Assembly (NCBI RefSeq): GCF_002243515.1
Contig: NZ_CP022657.1
Location: 2,781,001 to 2,845,000 of the forward strand
Source: Tumebacillus algifaecis
GTDB lineage: Bacteria; Bacillota; Bacilli; Tumebacillales; Tumebacillaceae
Direction of reading: 5' to 3'
DNA: 64,000 bases
Shown here one piece after another: positions 8,916 through 17,543 of this stretch. The notes under the pieces are model-generated. The model had not been told where the DNA came from and did no database searches. It worked only from the letters and a program-made list of their open reading frames with translations. The position numbers were made by a program, and so were the translations under genes. The number at the start of each line of letters is the position of its first letter. Position 1 is the stretch's first letter.

Positions 8916-10304
8916 CTAGCTGATCGTCTGCGGCTCAAAACCTGTTGTGTACTTAGCATATTCAAGATTGCGCATAAGTGACAATGCACGTACCTGCGTA
9001 GATGTCTGTTTCAGCATCTGCCGACCTGGGCGAGGATTGACTTCGATCAGATATACTTCCCCTGGCATCGTAACGGCAAAGTCGATGCCCAGTTCACCTA
9101 TCCGTCCCGCTTGCGCTTCCAGAGTTCGGCAGATCTGCAAAGCGGCTGTGTCGATCCGTTGCAGCAGCGCGCGGCGCACAGACTCGTCGCGAAATCCGTT
9201 TTGGCGGAGCAGATCTTCGGCGAGCACCGCGCTGCCCCCGGTGTGCAGATTGGTTGTGATCGACCCAGAACCGCCGATGCGGGCGACGCGGGCGGTGATC
9301 CCCCAGTTGTTTCGCCCGTCTTTTTGCACCAACCAGCGAAAATCGACCGGGCGGATGCCACGATCGGCAAGCAGATCGATGCCTTGTTGAACCAGATAAG
9401 AGCGCTTTGCACAAAAGCGTTTTTGCACAAAAACTCGCCAATTCGTCCCCGAACGCTTAAAATAGCGGTTCATCGTGCGCCCCCGTAGGGAGTATTGGAC
9501 GCGGACCCCACGTTTTTGCAAAGTCAGGCGGTAGATGCTCTTGCCTTGCGTGCCATAGCTCGGTTTGACATAGACGATGGGATGGCGAGTGAGCAGGTCT
9601 TCAATGTCTTCTGTACGATGAACAAGCCGGGTTTCCGGCAAGTAACCGCGGGTCGTTTCGCTCGCTTCCAACGTGCGGTGAACGTCCCATTTATGCCCGG
9701 TTGCTTTTGAGAAATGTCCGTAGGGCACGAGCTTCTCGATCTGCAACAGGTCTTGGCGCATGCGGTCGCGCCATCGCGGGGGCTGGCCCATGATTTTCGG
9801 CATCACCAGATCGGGCAGGGGGCGTTTGGTGCGCACCCAATGTTTCTCGCGCTGTTTGTAGACATAGCAGGTGGCGATTCCTGCTCGCCAGTTGATCTCG
9901 CCTGGCAAGAAGACGTAAAGCCCGATGCCCGCTTGGGCCGCAAGCACCATCATGTCTTGAAAAAGCGAAGTCAGTTCCCCAAACGGCTTGCCCGTTTTTT
10001 TTGATGGCAGCGCGTACAAGCCAAGAAATGGGCCGAAGCAAAGCTCACCGTTTTGCGCTTTCACCGCGATGCTCCCGAACGGCAGACAGAGCTGCTCGCG
10101 CAAAGATTGGGTCATCTGCACCTCCTGTTCATCCGTATATACCACCTGCGCAGTCGCTTTTCGGTTGCCTGCGCGCAGGGTCACTCTGTCATGGTGATCG
10201 ACAGCGGCCAAGTGTAACTGCCATGCACCGGGCAAGGTGACGACAGACTCTGTGCTGTTCGGCCAACTGGTGATCTTACAAATGCCGAGCGCTGTACCGT
10301 TCAA
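8916..10304 (-). CDS. YheC/YheD family ATP-grasp protein (copy 4)
   Basis: A 462-residue YheC/YheD-family protein. It is the most divergent of the four: 'VYVKPSYGTQGKSI' is the ATP-grasp loop, 'FDIR' of the others becomes 'VDFRWLVQKD', and the metal-binding segment is 'IEVNPRPGRQM'. The start is TTG at 10304 after GGGGAG. It lies 44 bases before copy 3 and 77 bases after the cotE stop, with a strong terminator between it and cotE, so the cluster starts here with its own promoter. I could not identify a convincing sporulation-sigma promoter in the short gap. Confidence 0.84.
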   Translation of the reverse strand: MNGTALGICKITSWPNSTESVVTLPGAWQLHLAAVDHHDRVTLRAGNRKATAQVVYTDEQEVQMTQSLREQLCLPFGSIAVKAQNGELCFGPFLGLYALPSKKTGKPFGELTSLFQDMMVLAAQAGIGLYVFLPGEINWRAGIATCYVYKQREKHWVRTKRPLPDLVMPKIMGQPPRWRDRMRQDLLQIEKLVPYGHFSKATGHKWDVHRTLEASETTRGYLPETRLVHRTEDIEDLLTRHPIVYVKPSYGTQGKSIYRLTLQKRGVRVQYSLRGRTMNRYFKRSGTNWRVFVQKRFCAKRSYLVQQGIDLLADRGIRPVDFRWLVQKDGRNNWGITARVARIGGSGSITTNLHTGGSAVLAEDLLRQNGFRDESVRRALLQRIDTAALQICRTLEAQAGRIGELGIDFAVTMPGEVYLIEVNPRPGRQMLKQTSTQVRALSLMRNLEYAKYTTGFEPQTIS

Positions 10305-10350
10305 GCGTGTCTCCCCTTTCCATTAAAAAGAAGTGGCGCGTCTTGCTTGA

Positions 10351-10383
10351 AAGAAAAAAGGCTGAGGGCAGCCCTCAGCCTTT
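10351..10383 (-). terminator. terminator of cotE
   Basis: A perfect 12-bp stem (AAAGGCTGAGGG/CCCTCAGCCTTT) with a three-base loop overlaps the cotE stop. On the minus strand it runs into TTTTTTCTT. Confidence 0.88.
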
Positions 10384-10918
10384 AATCTTCAAAATCGTCA
10401 TCGTCTTCGAAGACTTCATCTTCCATATCCTCATCATCCTTGAAGTGTGGTTGATCGACCGTGAGCACCCACACTTTTGTTTCGCCGACAATTTCGGTCG
10501 AAAGCTCCTTTTCGACACGCACCAAAATCTCGTTGCCGCTGTCAACAACCGTTGCATCCAAGCAGTTCGGCTGTTGCATCACTTTCACGCTGACTTTGAC
10601 ATGTTCTCGGGCGCAGTTCGGATCGAGTTCGCGCAGCGGGATCGTTTCCGTATAGGTAACGGTGTCTTTTGCAACCGCCGTTTCACTGTTGCCGTGGTAC
10701 GAGTACCAGACGTTCACATCAAAACGACCATGTACTTCGACGACGTCGCCGATCAACTCCGCTTCGTAGGAGTGGTTCATCACCCAGCAACCCCCGATCG
10801 TAGTCGGCCGATTCGCCGGACGAATCGTATACGTCGTCTGCGAGTATTTGCTGCCCGTTCCGCAAACCGCATTGGTGATGATCTCCCGGGCGCGGTATTC
10901 TTTGTCTGTGCGTGCCAT
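10382..10918 (-). CDS. cotE: outer spore coat morphogenetic protein CotE
   Basis: CotE is a mother-cell scaffold that recruits the outer spore coat. The 178-residue product matches the Bacillus family in length and pattern: 'YRAREIITNAVCGTGSKY', 'WVMNHSYEAE', 'DVNVWYSY', 'VMQQPNCLDA', 'EIVGETKVWVL', and an acidic C-terminal tail rich in D and E. The ATG at 10918 has GAGGAGGT eight bases ahead. It lies directly upstream of the YheC/D and amidoligase cluster, which ties that cluster to the coat. Confidence 0.95.
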   Translation of the reverse strand: MARTDKEYRAREIITNAVCGTGSKYSQTTYTIRPANRPTTIGGCWVMNHSYEAELIGDVVEVHGRFDVNVWYSYHGNSETAVAKDTVTYTETIPLRELDPNCAREHVKVSVKVMQQPNCLDATVVDSGNEILVRVEKELSTEIVGETKVWVLTVDQPHFKDDEDMEDEVFEDDDDFED

Positions 10919-11178
10919 CTAGCTACCTCCTCTTTCAATTCAGGTTGATGCAGGCCATTGGATGGCAAGACATGGTACCATTTCTATGCGTGACAAGTGC
11001 CGTTGGTGCATCTGTCACGAGTAGCGGCTGCATTGCCTGCTGGTGCGCAATTGTTTAGGTCAACTGTCCCTATATCCTATGGAGCGGGTAGGCGAAATGT
11101 GCTGGTCGAAACGCCCATCCTCTTGTTCGGCAATCCTTCCTTTCTAGGTGTATTCGCCTGCTATAAAAATCTTGACAC
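10919..11178. other. intergenic region between cotE and the CobW gene
   Basis: This divergent spacer must hold the cotE promoter (minus) and lead to the CobW promoter (plus). I see no open frame worth calling, no Zur-like palindrome and no good sigma-E or sigma-K match. 'CATAGAAAT' on the minus strand is only a partial -10 match. Confidence 0.4.
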
Positions 11179-11208
11179 TTGACAAGGCTGGAAGGTGTTC
11201 GCTAGGGT
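11179..11208 (+). promoter_or_regulatory. candidate sigma-A promoter of the CobW-type gene
   Basis: TTGACA (11179-11184) is separated by 18 bp from TAGGGT (11203-11208), and a strong ribosome-binding site follows. The -35 box is perfect and the -10 box weak. Confidence 0.45.
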
Positions 11209-11229
11209 AATGAAAAAAGGAGGGGCGAT

Positions 11230-12222
11230 ATGGCGATTCCAGTTTATCTATTGACCGGCTTTCTCGGAAGCGGGAAAACCACACTGTTGAAAACGCTGTT
11301 GCTCGCGGTGAAAGAGCAGGGCCTTAAAGCTGCCGTCTTGATGAACGAGTTTGGAAAAGTCAGTGTGGATACGCTGCTCTTGCAGGGAACTGCGGTGCCA
11401 ACGGTTGACCTGATCGAAGGCTGTGTGTGCTGCACGGTGCGCGGGAGTTTGACCGGAGCGATGATGCAACTGGTGGAGGAGCATCGCCCAGACTTGATTT
11501 TTCTGGAAGCGACAGGGGTAGCACTGCCACTGGAAATTGTCGATTCGCTGCTCGATCCCCCTTTAAAAGAGGAAGTGCGGGTAGCTGGTGTTTATGCCTG
11601 CGTAGATGCGACTCGGTTTCCGTTGCAGTTGCCACCGCTGTTTGAACAGACTCCGGTGCAACAGACGATGGTACAGCAGGTCAAGCACGCCGATGTGCTT
11701 TTGCTGACCAAAACCGACTTGACGCCGCCCGATCGGCGTTTTGCACTGGAAGGAGCGTTGCGGCAGTTGAACGACTCATCGCCCATCCTCCGCGTGCTAA
11801 ACGGGCAGGTGGATGCAAAAGCGCTGCTTGACGTGCGCCATGAGGTGGCTCGACGAGCCCGACCAACGCGTGTTCTGCCGCGCTTTGGGGCGGCGCGCGT
11901 CAAGCCAGAGGTGCGGAGGCAGGAGAAGACGAGCTTTGGCGGGCTGCAAACGCTTCATTATGAGTTTGGAGCAAGTGTCGATGCCGATCGTCTGTATGAG
12001 TTTATGTACCGCTTGCCGGAGAGTGTGGCGCGGGGAAAAGGGTTTTATCGAGATGCGGAGAACGGGCAGATGTATCAATTTCATTTTACTCCGTACGCCC
12101 CGATGACCGCGCCAGCCGAAGGTGAGATGCCGGCGTTTGCTGTGCTGATCGGGGAAAATTTGGCGGAGCGGGAGTTGCTCCAACAACTGCAAGCATGTGA
12201 AGTAGAAAATACCCCGCGCTAG
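11230..12222 (+). CDS. CobW/G3E family GTPase (metallochaperone-like)
   Basis: A 330-residue G3E P-loop GTPase of the CobW/YjiA/ZigA type. It has Walker A 'GFLGSGKTT' near residue 10, 'LMNEFGKVSVD', the metal-binding 'GCVCCTVRG' (CxCC) near residue 75, 'LEATG' and the guanine-specificity motif 'TKTD'. The C-terminal CobW domain follows ('LHYEFGASV'). These proteins load or distribute zinc, cobalt or nickel; the metal is not predictable here. AAAAAAGGAGGGG precedes the ATG. It is the only plus-strand gene in this part and has its own promoter and terminator. Confidence 0.9.
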   Translation: MAIPVYLLTGFLGSGKTTLLKTLLLAVKEQGLKAAVLMNEFGKVSVDTLLLQGTAVPTVDLIEGCVCCTVRGSLTGAMMQLVEEHRPDLIFLEATGVALPLEIVDSLLDPPLKEEVRVAGVYACVDATRFPLQLPPLFEQTPVQQTMVQQVKHADVLLLTKTDLTPPDRRFALEGALRQLNDSSPILRVLNGQVDAKALLDVRHEVARRARPTRVLPRFGAARVKPEVRRQEKTSFGGLQTLHYEFGASVDADRLYEFMYRLPESVARGKGFYRDAENGQMYQFHFTPYAPMTAPAEGEMPAFAVLIGENLAERELLQQLQACEVENTPR

Positions 12223-12238
12223 TGGCGGGGTATTTTTC
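12208..12238 (+). terminator. terminator of the CobW-type gene
   Basis: A perfect 10-bp stem (AATACCCCGC/GCGGGGTATT, seven-base loop) overlaps the stop codon and is followed by TTTTT. Confidence 0.85.
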
Positions 12239-12386
12239 GTGGAACGACCAGACGTGTTCGTTGTTCAGCTTGGGCTGCCAGGCGGGATTCGTTTTTGGAA
12301 GGTAGCCTGGTGCGGATTGTTGATCTTTCTGATGAGTGCGATCTTGTTATCACGGATGGCGATGCTGGAGACTTGGACCTTGATCG

Positions 12387-13244
12387 TCACGCGGACGTTC
12401 CTCCTTCGATGCTTTTCTGCGGATGGGTGTCGATCACGGTGCGGATGAAATCGCAGGCGACGCAGGCAAAGGCGATAACAGATGGAAAATCGAGCGATTG
12501 TGACTTGCATGCGTTGGATGCTTCCGTATTTTCACGGATGCGAAGCGTTTCGCGAAACAGAGGTTGCCATTTTGCATCAGATGATTGGATGGCATATTGC
12601 AAAGCTGCCGTTTTGGAAAGTATGTCGCCGTGCTCCAAGGTGTACGCAATGCGGCAGAGAGTGAGGACGGCGTCTGCTGTATCCGCTTGGAGTTCCGTCT
12701 CGGGCAGCGTGTCGAAGCTCATCCCCTCCAGCGCTTGCAGGCGGTGCGACCAATAACTGTGCAAGTTATACGCCATCGTGGCGCGCAGGTCCTCCGTCGT
12801 GACATGAAGCAGCAGTGTAGATGATTCCGGGCCGAAGACGGTGACTGCACGATGTTGGAGCAGCCACCACGTGACATGGTTGACATCCCAGTGTCCGGCA
12901 CGGTGGAACTCGCCTTCGTGCGTGAAGCTGTAGGGCGGGATCTCCGGATTGAGCCGGCCGAGGTGCTGACGATGTATGTACATGCCATCCATGAGGAAGG
13001 CGAGAGGATGATCGTTTTGCAAGCGGATGTGCAACAGTTCGAGTTCGCCCCGCTCCGCTTCGGTCAAGTCGCGGCGCAAAACGGTGAGGAAGTCGATGTC
13101 GCTCCGTTGCTCATCAAAAGCCCCTAGAGCGATCGAACCGTAGAGGTATATGCCGTGCAACGCGTCGCGAAACGAAGCGTTATTCAATTGGCAGGTGTAA
13201 GCCGCAATCAGCGGTTGTAACGCGGTCGGTATCTCACAAGTCAT
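12387..13244 (-). CDS. nucleotidyltransferase-fold protein (aminoglycoside adenylyltransferase-like)
   Basis: A 285-residue protein with the DNA-polymerase-beta-like nucleotidyltransferase signature 'YLYGSIALGAF' followed by 'SDIDFL' (GS...DxD) in the first 55 residues. A helical C-terminal domain follows, resembling streptomycin/spectinomycin adenylyltransferases (ANT(3'')/ANT(9), DUF4111-like). Such proteins transfer AMP to aminoglycosides, but many chromosomal homologues have no proven resistance function. It stands alone, with no mobile element or integron nearby, so an intrinsic gene is more likely than an acquired one. Confidence 0.8.
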   Translation of the reverse strand: MTCEIPTALQPLIAAYTCQLNNASFRDALHGIYLYGSIALGAFDEQRSDIDFLTVLRRDLTEAERGELELLHIRLQNDHPLAFLMDGMYIHRQHLGRLNPEIPPYSFTHEGEFHRAGHWDVNHVTWWLLQHRAVTVFGPESSTLLLHVTTEDLRATMAYNLHSYWSHRLQALEGMSFDTLPETELQADTADAVLTLCRIAYTLEHGDILSKTAALQYAIQSSDAKWQPLFRETLRIRENTEASNACKSQSLDFPSVIAFACVACDFIRTVIDTHPQKSIEGGTSA

Positions 13245-13368
13245 CGAAACACACTCCTCTGATAAAGATTAGCTCTCTAGATTCCACCAGATCAAAGAGC
13301 ACCTGTGCCCATTGCATCCCAACAAGGTTGACACGTAGCACCAAACTCATCAGCGAGGGATCTGTCGC

Positions 13369-14271
13369 TCACCCTCGCCAATTTGTTGCATACTCGCGAA
13401 CCAGCCGCAAAAACTCACTGTGGAGCGGAGAAAGCCATTTGTTTTTATGATGGATGATCCGGGTCGCGACACGGCTCGCCGAATCATCCCAAGCAAGAGC
13501 GGTCAATTTCCCTTCCCGCAGTTCAGTCTCTACGCTGATCCGCGGCAAGTAAGAAATGCCAAGCCCCGCCATCACACAGCTTTTGATCGCTTCAATATTC
13601 CAAAACTCCAGCGCGATCGACTGCTCGACCCCGTGAGTTTGCAACTGTTGTTCAAACAGCCCGCGATAGCTACATCCCGGCTCGGTGTGCAAAAACGACT
13701 CGCCTGCCAAATCCTGCGGTTGCACCCGCTCCTTATGGGCCAATGGATGGTCGATCGGCGCAACCAACGCCATACGTTCCACAACCAACGTCTCCCTGTA
13801 CAGATCGGATGTCTCCCCCTCTGGCTCAAGCAAGAAAGCAAAGTCGATCTGCCCATTTCGCACCTGTTGCCGCATTTCAGGACAATGTCCTGGCCGCAAC
13901 ACGATTTTCACTTGCGGGAACAACCGCCGATACTCTCGAATGATCTCTGGCAACCGATAGGCGGCCAACGACTCCGACGCGCCGACCGTCAATGTCCCCG
14001 CGAACTGTGTGTCGATCTGCATCGCCTCGATCGCTTCATCATGCATCCGCACCATCTCCAGAGCAAATGGCAACAACCGCTCCCCCGCATCGGTCAACAC
14101 GATCTTTTTCCCCAAGCGATCAAACAGCAAAGCTCCAAGCTCTTCTTCTAACCCCTGAATCTGCGCGGTCACACTCGATTGAGCGTAGCCAAGCAGCTCC
14201 GCCGCTTTGGTAAAACCCCTCACTTCTGCTACCGTTTTAAACGTGTTCAACTGCCTGATCTCCACAGCCAC
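13369..14271 (-). CDS. LysR family transcriptional regulator
   Basis: A 300-residue LysR-type regulator. The N-terminal winged helix-turn-helix is clear ('FTKAAELLGYAQSSVTAQIQ', residues about 20-40), followed by the linker helix and a type-2 periplasmic-binding-like effector domain ('GTLTVGASESLAAYRLP'). It is transcribed divergently from the YjeH-like permease at 14430, the classic LysR arrangement, so it probably controls that transporter and itself. The effector is likely an amino acid, by inference from the permease. Confidence 0.9.
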   Translation of the reverse strand: MAVEIRQLNTFKTVAEVRGFTKAAELLGYAQSSVTAQIQGLEEELGALLFDRLGKKIVLTDAGERLLPFALEMVRMHDEAIEAMQIDTQFAGTLTVGASESLAAYRLPEIIREYRRLFPQVKIVLRPGHCPEMRQQVRNGQIDFAFLLEPEGETSDLYRETLVVERMALVAPIDHPLAHKERVQPQDLAGESFLHTEPGCSYRGLFEQQLQTHGVEQSIALEFWNIEAIKSCVMAGLGISYLPRISVETELREGKLTALAWDDSASRVATRIIHHKNKWLSPLHSEFLRLVREYATNWRG

Positions 14272-14315
14272 ACCTCCGTTTCGTTCGATCTTCTAGCACG
14301 ATTGTATACCAACAG

Positions 14316-14358
14316 ATCTTAATTTTCCATCGCCAAAAACGATCCTTCTAATCAAGAT
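14316..14358. promoter_or_regulatory. candidate LysR operator (imperfect inverted repeat)
   Basis: ATCTTAATT (14316-14324) and AATCAAGAT (14350-14358) are inverted copies with one mismatch, in the divergent spacer between the LysR and permease genes. The spacing is wider than a single LysR site and could be two half-sites. Confidence 0.3.
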
Positions 14359-14429
14359 GATTCATTTTACTGATCGAATCACAACTGGTACGATCTTCGA
14401 AAAGAGACTAGATGAATGGAGATTTGGAG

Positions 14430-15704
14430 ATGGAAAAAACAAAAACTTTACAAGCCACGATCGGACTTCCGCAAGCGGTCGCGTTGTACATTGGGGCTGT
14501 GCTCGGCTCAGGCGTGTTGCTCGTACCGGGGTTGGCCGCCGAAATCGCAGGTCCCGCCTCACTGCTTGCCTGGGGGTTGATGACCTTGCTCATCTTACCG
14601 ATGGCGCTGTCGATGGGCCTTTTGGCTGCCAAATTCCCAAGCGCCGGCGGCGTCTCTCATTTTGTCAGTCGGGCATTTGGCGACCGCGCTGGCACGGTTG
14701 TCGGCTGGTTCTTCCTGATGGCTGTCCCAGTCGGTACACCGATCACGGCCTTGATTGGAGCTGGCTACCTCAGCGTCGCAATGGGCTGGGGGGAATCGGC
14801 TCGCCTCACAGTCGCGGTCATCATGCTGCTGGTCGGACTGCTCACCAACCTGCTCGGCATGAAAGTGGCGGGCAGCATCCAAGTCACCGTTGTTGCCGCC
14901 ATCGTCGCCGTTCTCTTACTCGCCATCGCAGGAGCCGCTCCGAACATCGAAGCACGCCATTTCACCCCGTTTCTGTCAAATGGCTGGTACAGTGTCGGGC
15001 AGGCGACCGCGATCATCTTCTGGTGTTTTATCGGCTGGGAGGCCGTATCACATTTGTCGGAGGAGTTTGTCGATCCGGAACGAGAAGCGGTCAAAGGGGT
15101 GACGATCGCCGCCATCGTCGTCGGTCTTCTCTATTTCCTGACCGCCTTGGCTACTGTCGGCACACACACCTACGGACAAGCGGGCCTGTCTGAAACATCG
15201 CTTGCCCTCGTCATCGAAGGACTGCTCGGCAAAAGTGGCATCTACATCGCTGGATTTACAGGTGTATTCATCTGCATGGCCACGATCATCGCCTATGTTG
15301 GAGCCACCTCCCGGCTCGCCTATGCTCTCGCGCAAAAAGGCGACGCACCCAAGCTGCTCGGGGCCCTGTCCAAGAAGCATGGCACCCCAGTTGGGGGACT
15401 TGCCTTTCTGGCAGTGTGCTTCGTGATCGTGCTCGCGCTTTATGCGACCGACAGCATCTCGCTTAGCACATTGATCCAATTCCCGAACGCGACCATCATT
15501 CTCACCTACCTAGGCGGGTGTGCAGCAGGCATTCGACTGCTCAAGGGCAACAAATGGGGCGTTCGTCTCTCTTGGTTGAGCTTTGTCCTGACCGCTTTGA
15601 TCTTCCCTTTTGTCGGTTGGGCGATGCTATACCCACTTTTGATCCTCGCGATCGTCTGGCTTTCTGGATTGAGGAAAGGCGACCCACACGATCTTCCCCG
15701 CTAA
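14430..15704 (+). CDS. APC-superfamily amino acid permease/exporter (YjeH-like)
   Basis: About 424 residues with roughly 12 hydrophobic segments. The first helix has 'GAVLGSGVLLVPGLAAEIAG', the APC-family substrate-binding 'G-S-G' loop. 'FPSAGGVSHFVSRAFG' and 'FWCFIGWEAVSHL' closely match E. coli YjeH, an exporter of methionine and branched-chain amino acids. Two starts are possible. ATG 14430 has GGAG eight bases ahead and is preferred; ATG 14412 has a poor ribosome-binding site. The divergent LysR gene suggests induction by its substrate. Export rather than uptake is inferred from YjeH. Confidence 0.88.
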   Translation: MEKTKTLQATIGLPQAVALYIGAVLGSGVLLVPGLAAEIAGPASLLAWGLMTLLILPMALSMGLLAAKFPSAGGVSHFVSRAFGDRAGTVVGWFFLMAVPVGTPITALIGAGYLSVAMGWGESARLTVAVIMLLVGLLTNLLGMKVAGSIQVTVVAAIVAVLLLAIAGAAPNIEARHFTPFLSNGWYSVGQATAIIFWCFIGWEAVSHLSEEFVDPEREAVKGVTIAAIVVGLLYFLTALATVGTHTYGQAGLSETSLALVIEGLLGKSGIYIAGFTGVFICMATIIAYVGATSRLAYALAQKGDAPKLLGALSKKHGTPVGGLAFLAVCFVIVLALYATDSISLSTLIQFPNATIILTYLGGCAAGIRLLKGNKWGVRLSWLSFVLTALIFPFVGWAMLYPLLILAIVWLSGLRKGDPHDLPR

Positions 15705-15734
15705 AAAACACCCCGTCATTCGACGGGGTGTTTC
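15703..15734. terminator. bidirectional terminator between permease and thyX
   Basis: A perfect 12-bp stem (AAACACCCCGTC/GACGGGGTGTTT) with a four-base loop has AAAAAA on the left, giving a T-tract for the minus strand, and TTT on the right. It overlaps the thyX stop. Confidence 0.85.
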
Positions 15735-16519
15735 TCCTTGCGTTCCAGCATACGCTCATAGGCAACGGCCAAGCGGCTCGTTTCATTCAGTTCGATCACA
15801 CCGCACGTCTTCGTCTCCGGGCAGCCTTGATTTTGCATATAGCAAGGCATATTCAGATCGCCAAACAAGAGCGGAGCCACCTTGATCAACTGGTTCACCT
15901 CTTGGCGGCGAACCAACCGGATCTCATCCTGCGCGCGCAGGCACAAGCGCTTCATCGAATGGTGCCGCCAAGCCCAAGCATTGCGGGTGTCCGTGTAGGT
16001 CGTCGCAATGCCGACTGGCAAGACCGAGCGGGCTTTTTCCCCTTCGAGGATCTCCTCATCGGTAAGCCTGCTATATAGTTCAATCGCCTGTTCATGCACA
16101 TACTGCCACTGATTCAATTCACTTTCACGACCGGGCTGCAAAAGCTCCTTTGGCGTATAATACACCAAACTGCCGTCATCCGCCCGGCAATAACGCAGGC
16201 TCCGCTCGTCGAACGAAGCGTGACGGGCGCGCAAATCTTGACGCGCCACAAAGATCGGCACCTTTTTCACAAACGAAAACACGTTGTGCTCCAGCACCGT
16301 ATTGTGACCGGAGTCACGGCAATGCTCGACAACCCGTGTCGCCACCTTCGAGCCCGGTTTGTACAAATCGGTGTCATAGCACAGGCTCGCCACATTGGCA
16401 GCAAACCAGTCGGCATCCTCCGACCATTGTACCAACACCGAAGCCAACATCGGCAACTCCTTGGACAGTTTGAGCGCAGTCGGGTATTCGACCCCTTTAT
16501 ACGCAAAACGTACCGCCAT
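15716..16519 (-). CDS. thyX: ThyX-family FAD-dependent thymidylate synthase, variant motif
   Basis: ThyX methylates dUMP using methylene-tetrahydrofolate with FAD and NADPH. The 267-residue product has 'GHNTVLEH' (residues 71-78) and the signature region 'RARHASFDERSLRY' (97-110). Against the RHRxxSxNExSxR consensus, the first histidine is alanine and the asparagine is aspartate; both serines, the glutamate and the flanking arginines are kept. 'AQDEIR' matches the C-terminal substrate segment. The start at 16519 follows GGAGGAG, and the longer frame from 16558 lacks one. It could be a working synthase or a divergent paralogue. No thyA is seen in the window. Confidence 0.85.
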   Translation of the reverse strand: MAVRFAYKGVEYPTALKLSKELPMLASVLVQWSEDADWFAANVASLCYDTDLYKPGSKVATRVVEHCRDSGHNTVLEHNVFSFVKKVPIFVARQDLRARHASFDERSLRYCRADDGSLVYYTPKELLQPGRESELNQWQYVHEQAIELYSRLTDEEILEGEKARSVLPVGIATTYTDTRNAWAWRHHSMKRLCLRAQDEIRLVRRQEVNQLIKVAPLLFGDLNMPCYMQNQGCPETKTCGVIELNETSRLAVAYERMLERKEKHPVE

Positions 16520-16550
16520 GTGATTCTCCTCCCCCGCATCTCCCAGACGT

Positions 16551-16949
16551 CTAGTCACTCACGGTTACTTCGCCATTGACCGATTCTGTACCTTGCTCCC
16601 GTTTTACTCGAACGTGCGTGACCCAAGTTCCAGACATCGGAAACGTCCCGGCTCCTCGATACTGACCAGGTGACGTCTCCACAAGTCTGATCACATGTTC
16701 CCCGTGATCCATTTCCCGCATCTCCAAATACAGCGAGACCTCTGCTTGCACAACCGGCTTGTCTCGCTCTGTAACCTCCACCAAAAAGGAGGTCTGCTGC
16801 TCAGCATGGGGAACCGCAGGGTCTGTCTGAACGCTGACCGCAAGCGGCACTACAGCGGGTGCAACGCTGCTGTCACTTCGACTGCAACCTAGCAGAGGCA
16901 CCGTGAGCAAACTCAGGATCAACACTGCACGACTTATCTGTAGTCTCAT
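16551..16949 (-). CDS. lipoprotein with YtkA/FixH-like domain
   Basis: The product is about 132 residues. A signal peptide ends in a lipobox ('TVPLLGC'), so cysteine is lipidated and the protein is anchored outside the membrane. The rest is an immunoglobulin-like beta domain ('DKPVVQAEVSLYLEM', 'VRLVETSPGQYRGAGTFPMSGTW') characteristic of the YtkA/FixH family. The start at 16949 follows AGAGAGG; the ATG at 16967 has no ribosome-binding site. The YtkA family is often linked to copper or cytochrome oxidase assembly, but nothing nearby supports that here. Confidence 0.78.
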   Translation of the reverse strand: MRLQISRAVLILSLLTVPLLGCSRSDSSVAPAVVPLAVSVQTDPAVPHAEQQTSFLVEVTERDKPVVQAEVSLYLEMREMDHGEHVIRLVETSPGQYRGAGTFPMSGTWVTHVRVKREQGTESVNGEVTVSD

Positions 16950-17021
16950 CTGTTTTACCTCTCTCATCTTATCAAAAAAGATCCCAACTGAGAAACTTCA
17001 TCTCCAGTGGAATCTTTTGCC

Positions 17022-17189
17022 TTACGACACTTTTTTATTCGAGGCCAGTTCTTGTTCCAACCGCTTCATGCAAACACCCAGTGGCAGTTGCTCTCCATCA
17101 GGGAACGTCCGAAATCCAGTACGGAACAACTTCAACGCCTTCGTTTCTTGAAGATGATGTGTGGTCTGACAAGTCAAACAAAAATACAT
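17022..17189 (-). CDS. small putative zinc-ribbon-like protein (55 aa)
   Basis: An ATG at 17189 lies seven bases after GAGAGGTG and opens a 55-residue frame. It has 'CLTCQTTH' near the start and a further cysteine in 'GVCMKRLEQELA'. The frame could start at 17225, but no ribosome-binding site is there. It resembles short metal-binding proteins, but I recognise no family. It may be a chance frame. Confidence 0.45.
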   Translation of the reverse strand: MYFCLTCQTTHHLQETKALKLFRTGFRTFPDGEQLPLGVCMKRLEQELASNKKVS

Positions 17190-17329
17190 GAGTGCGCACC
17201 TCTCTATTCCGACAAAAATCGACATTTATACTACATAGACGTAGAAAAGAAGAGGAATGTTTCACCTTTAGTAAAAATTTTTTTGAGAGGCATGCTACTT
17301 ATCGAGTACAGACGAAAGGTGGGGGTTAG

Positions 17330-17524
17330 ATGACCAACCATAAGGATCTCTTCCGGAACAAAGTTGACTTTGCCAACGAAGAATTCGCCACCGAACTGTA
17401 CAAGCCCAAAGGCATTCCGCGCCCACGGGAATACAAGTCACAAAAAGGTCAGTACGGCAAGCACGAGATGACGCACAAGTCGATCAAACGACCGATGAAC
17501 GACAAACTCGGCTGGACCAAGTGA
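17330..17524 (+). CDS. small basic conserved-looking protein (64 aa)
   Basis: A 64-residue hydrophilic, basic protein rich in K, P and N ('YKPKGIPRPREYKSQKGQYG'), with no membrane segment or cysteine. GAAAGGTGGGGG precedes the ATG and a strong terminator follows 20 bases after the stop, so it is a well-delimited monocistronic gene. Short, basic, low-complexity proteins like this are common among spore proteins, but I see no named family and give no function. Confidence 0.65.
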   Translation: MTNHKDLFRNKVDFANEEFATELYKPKGIPRPREYKSQKGQYGKHEMTHKSIKRPMNDKLGWTK

Positions 17525-17543
17525 CGACCTTTCTACCGCTTGG

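Noticed and set aside
13352-13378. Hairpin GCGAGGG/CCCTCGC at the end of the LysR gene
   Set aside because: The stem exists but no T-tract follows on the minus strand, so it is not called a terminator.
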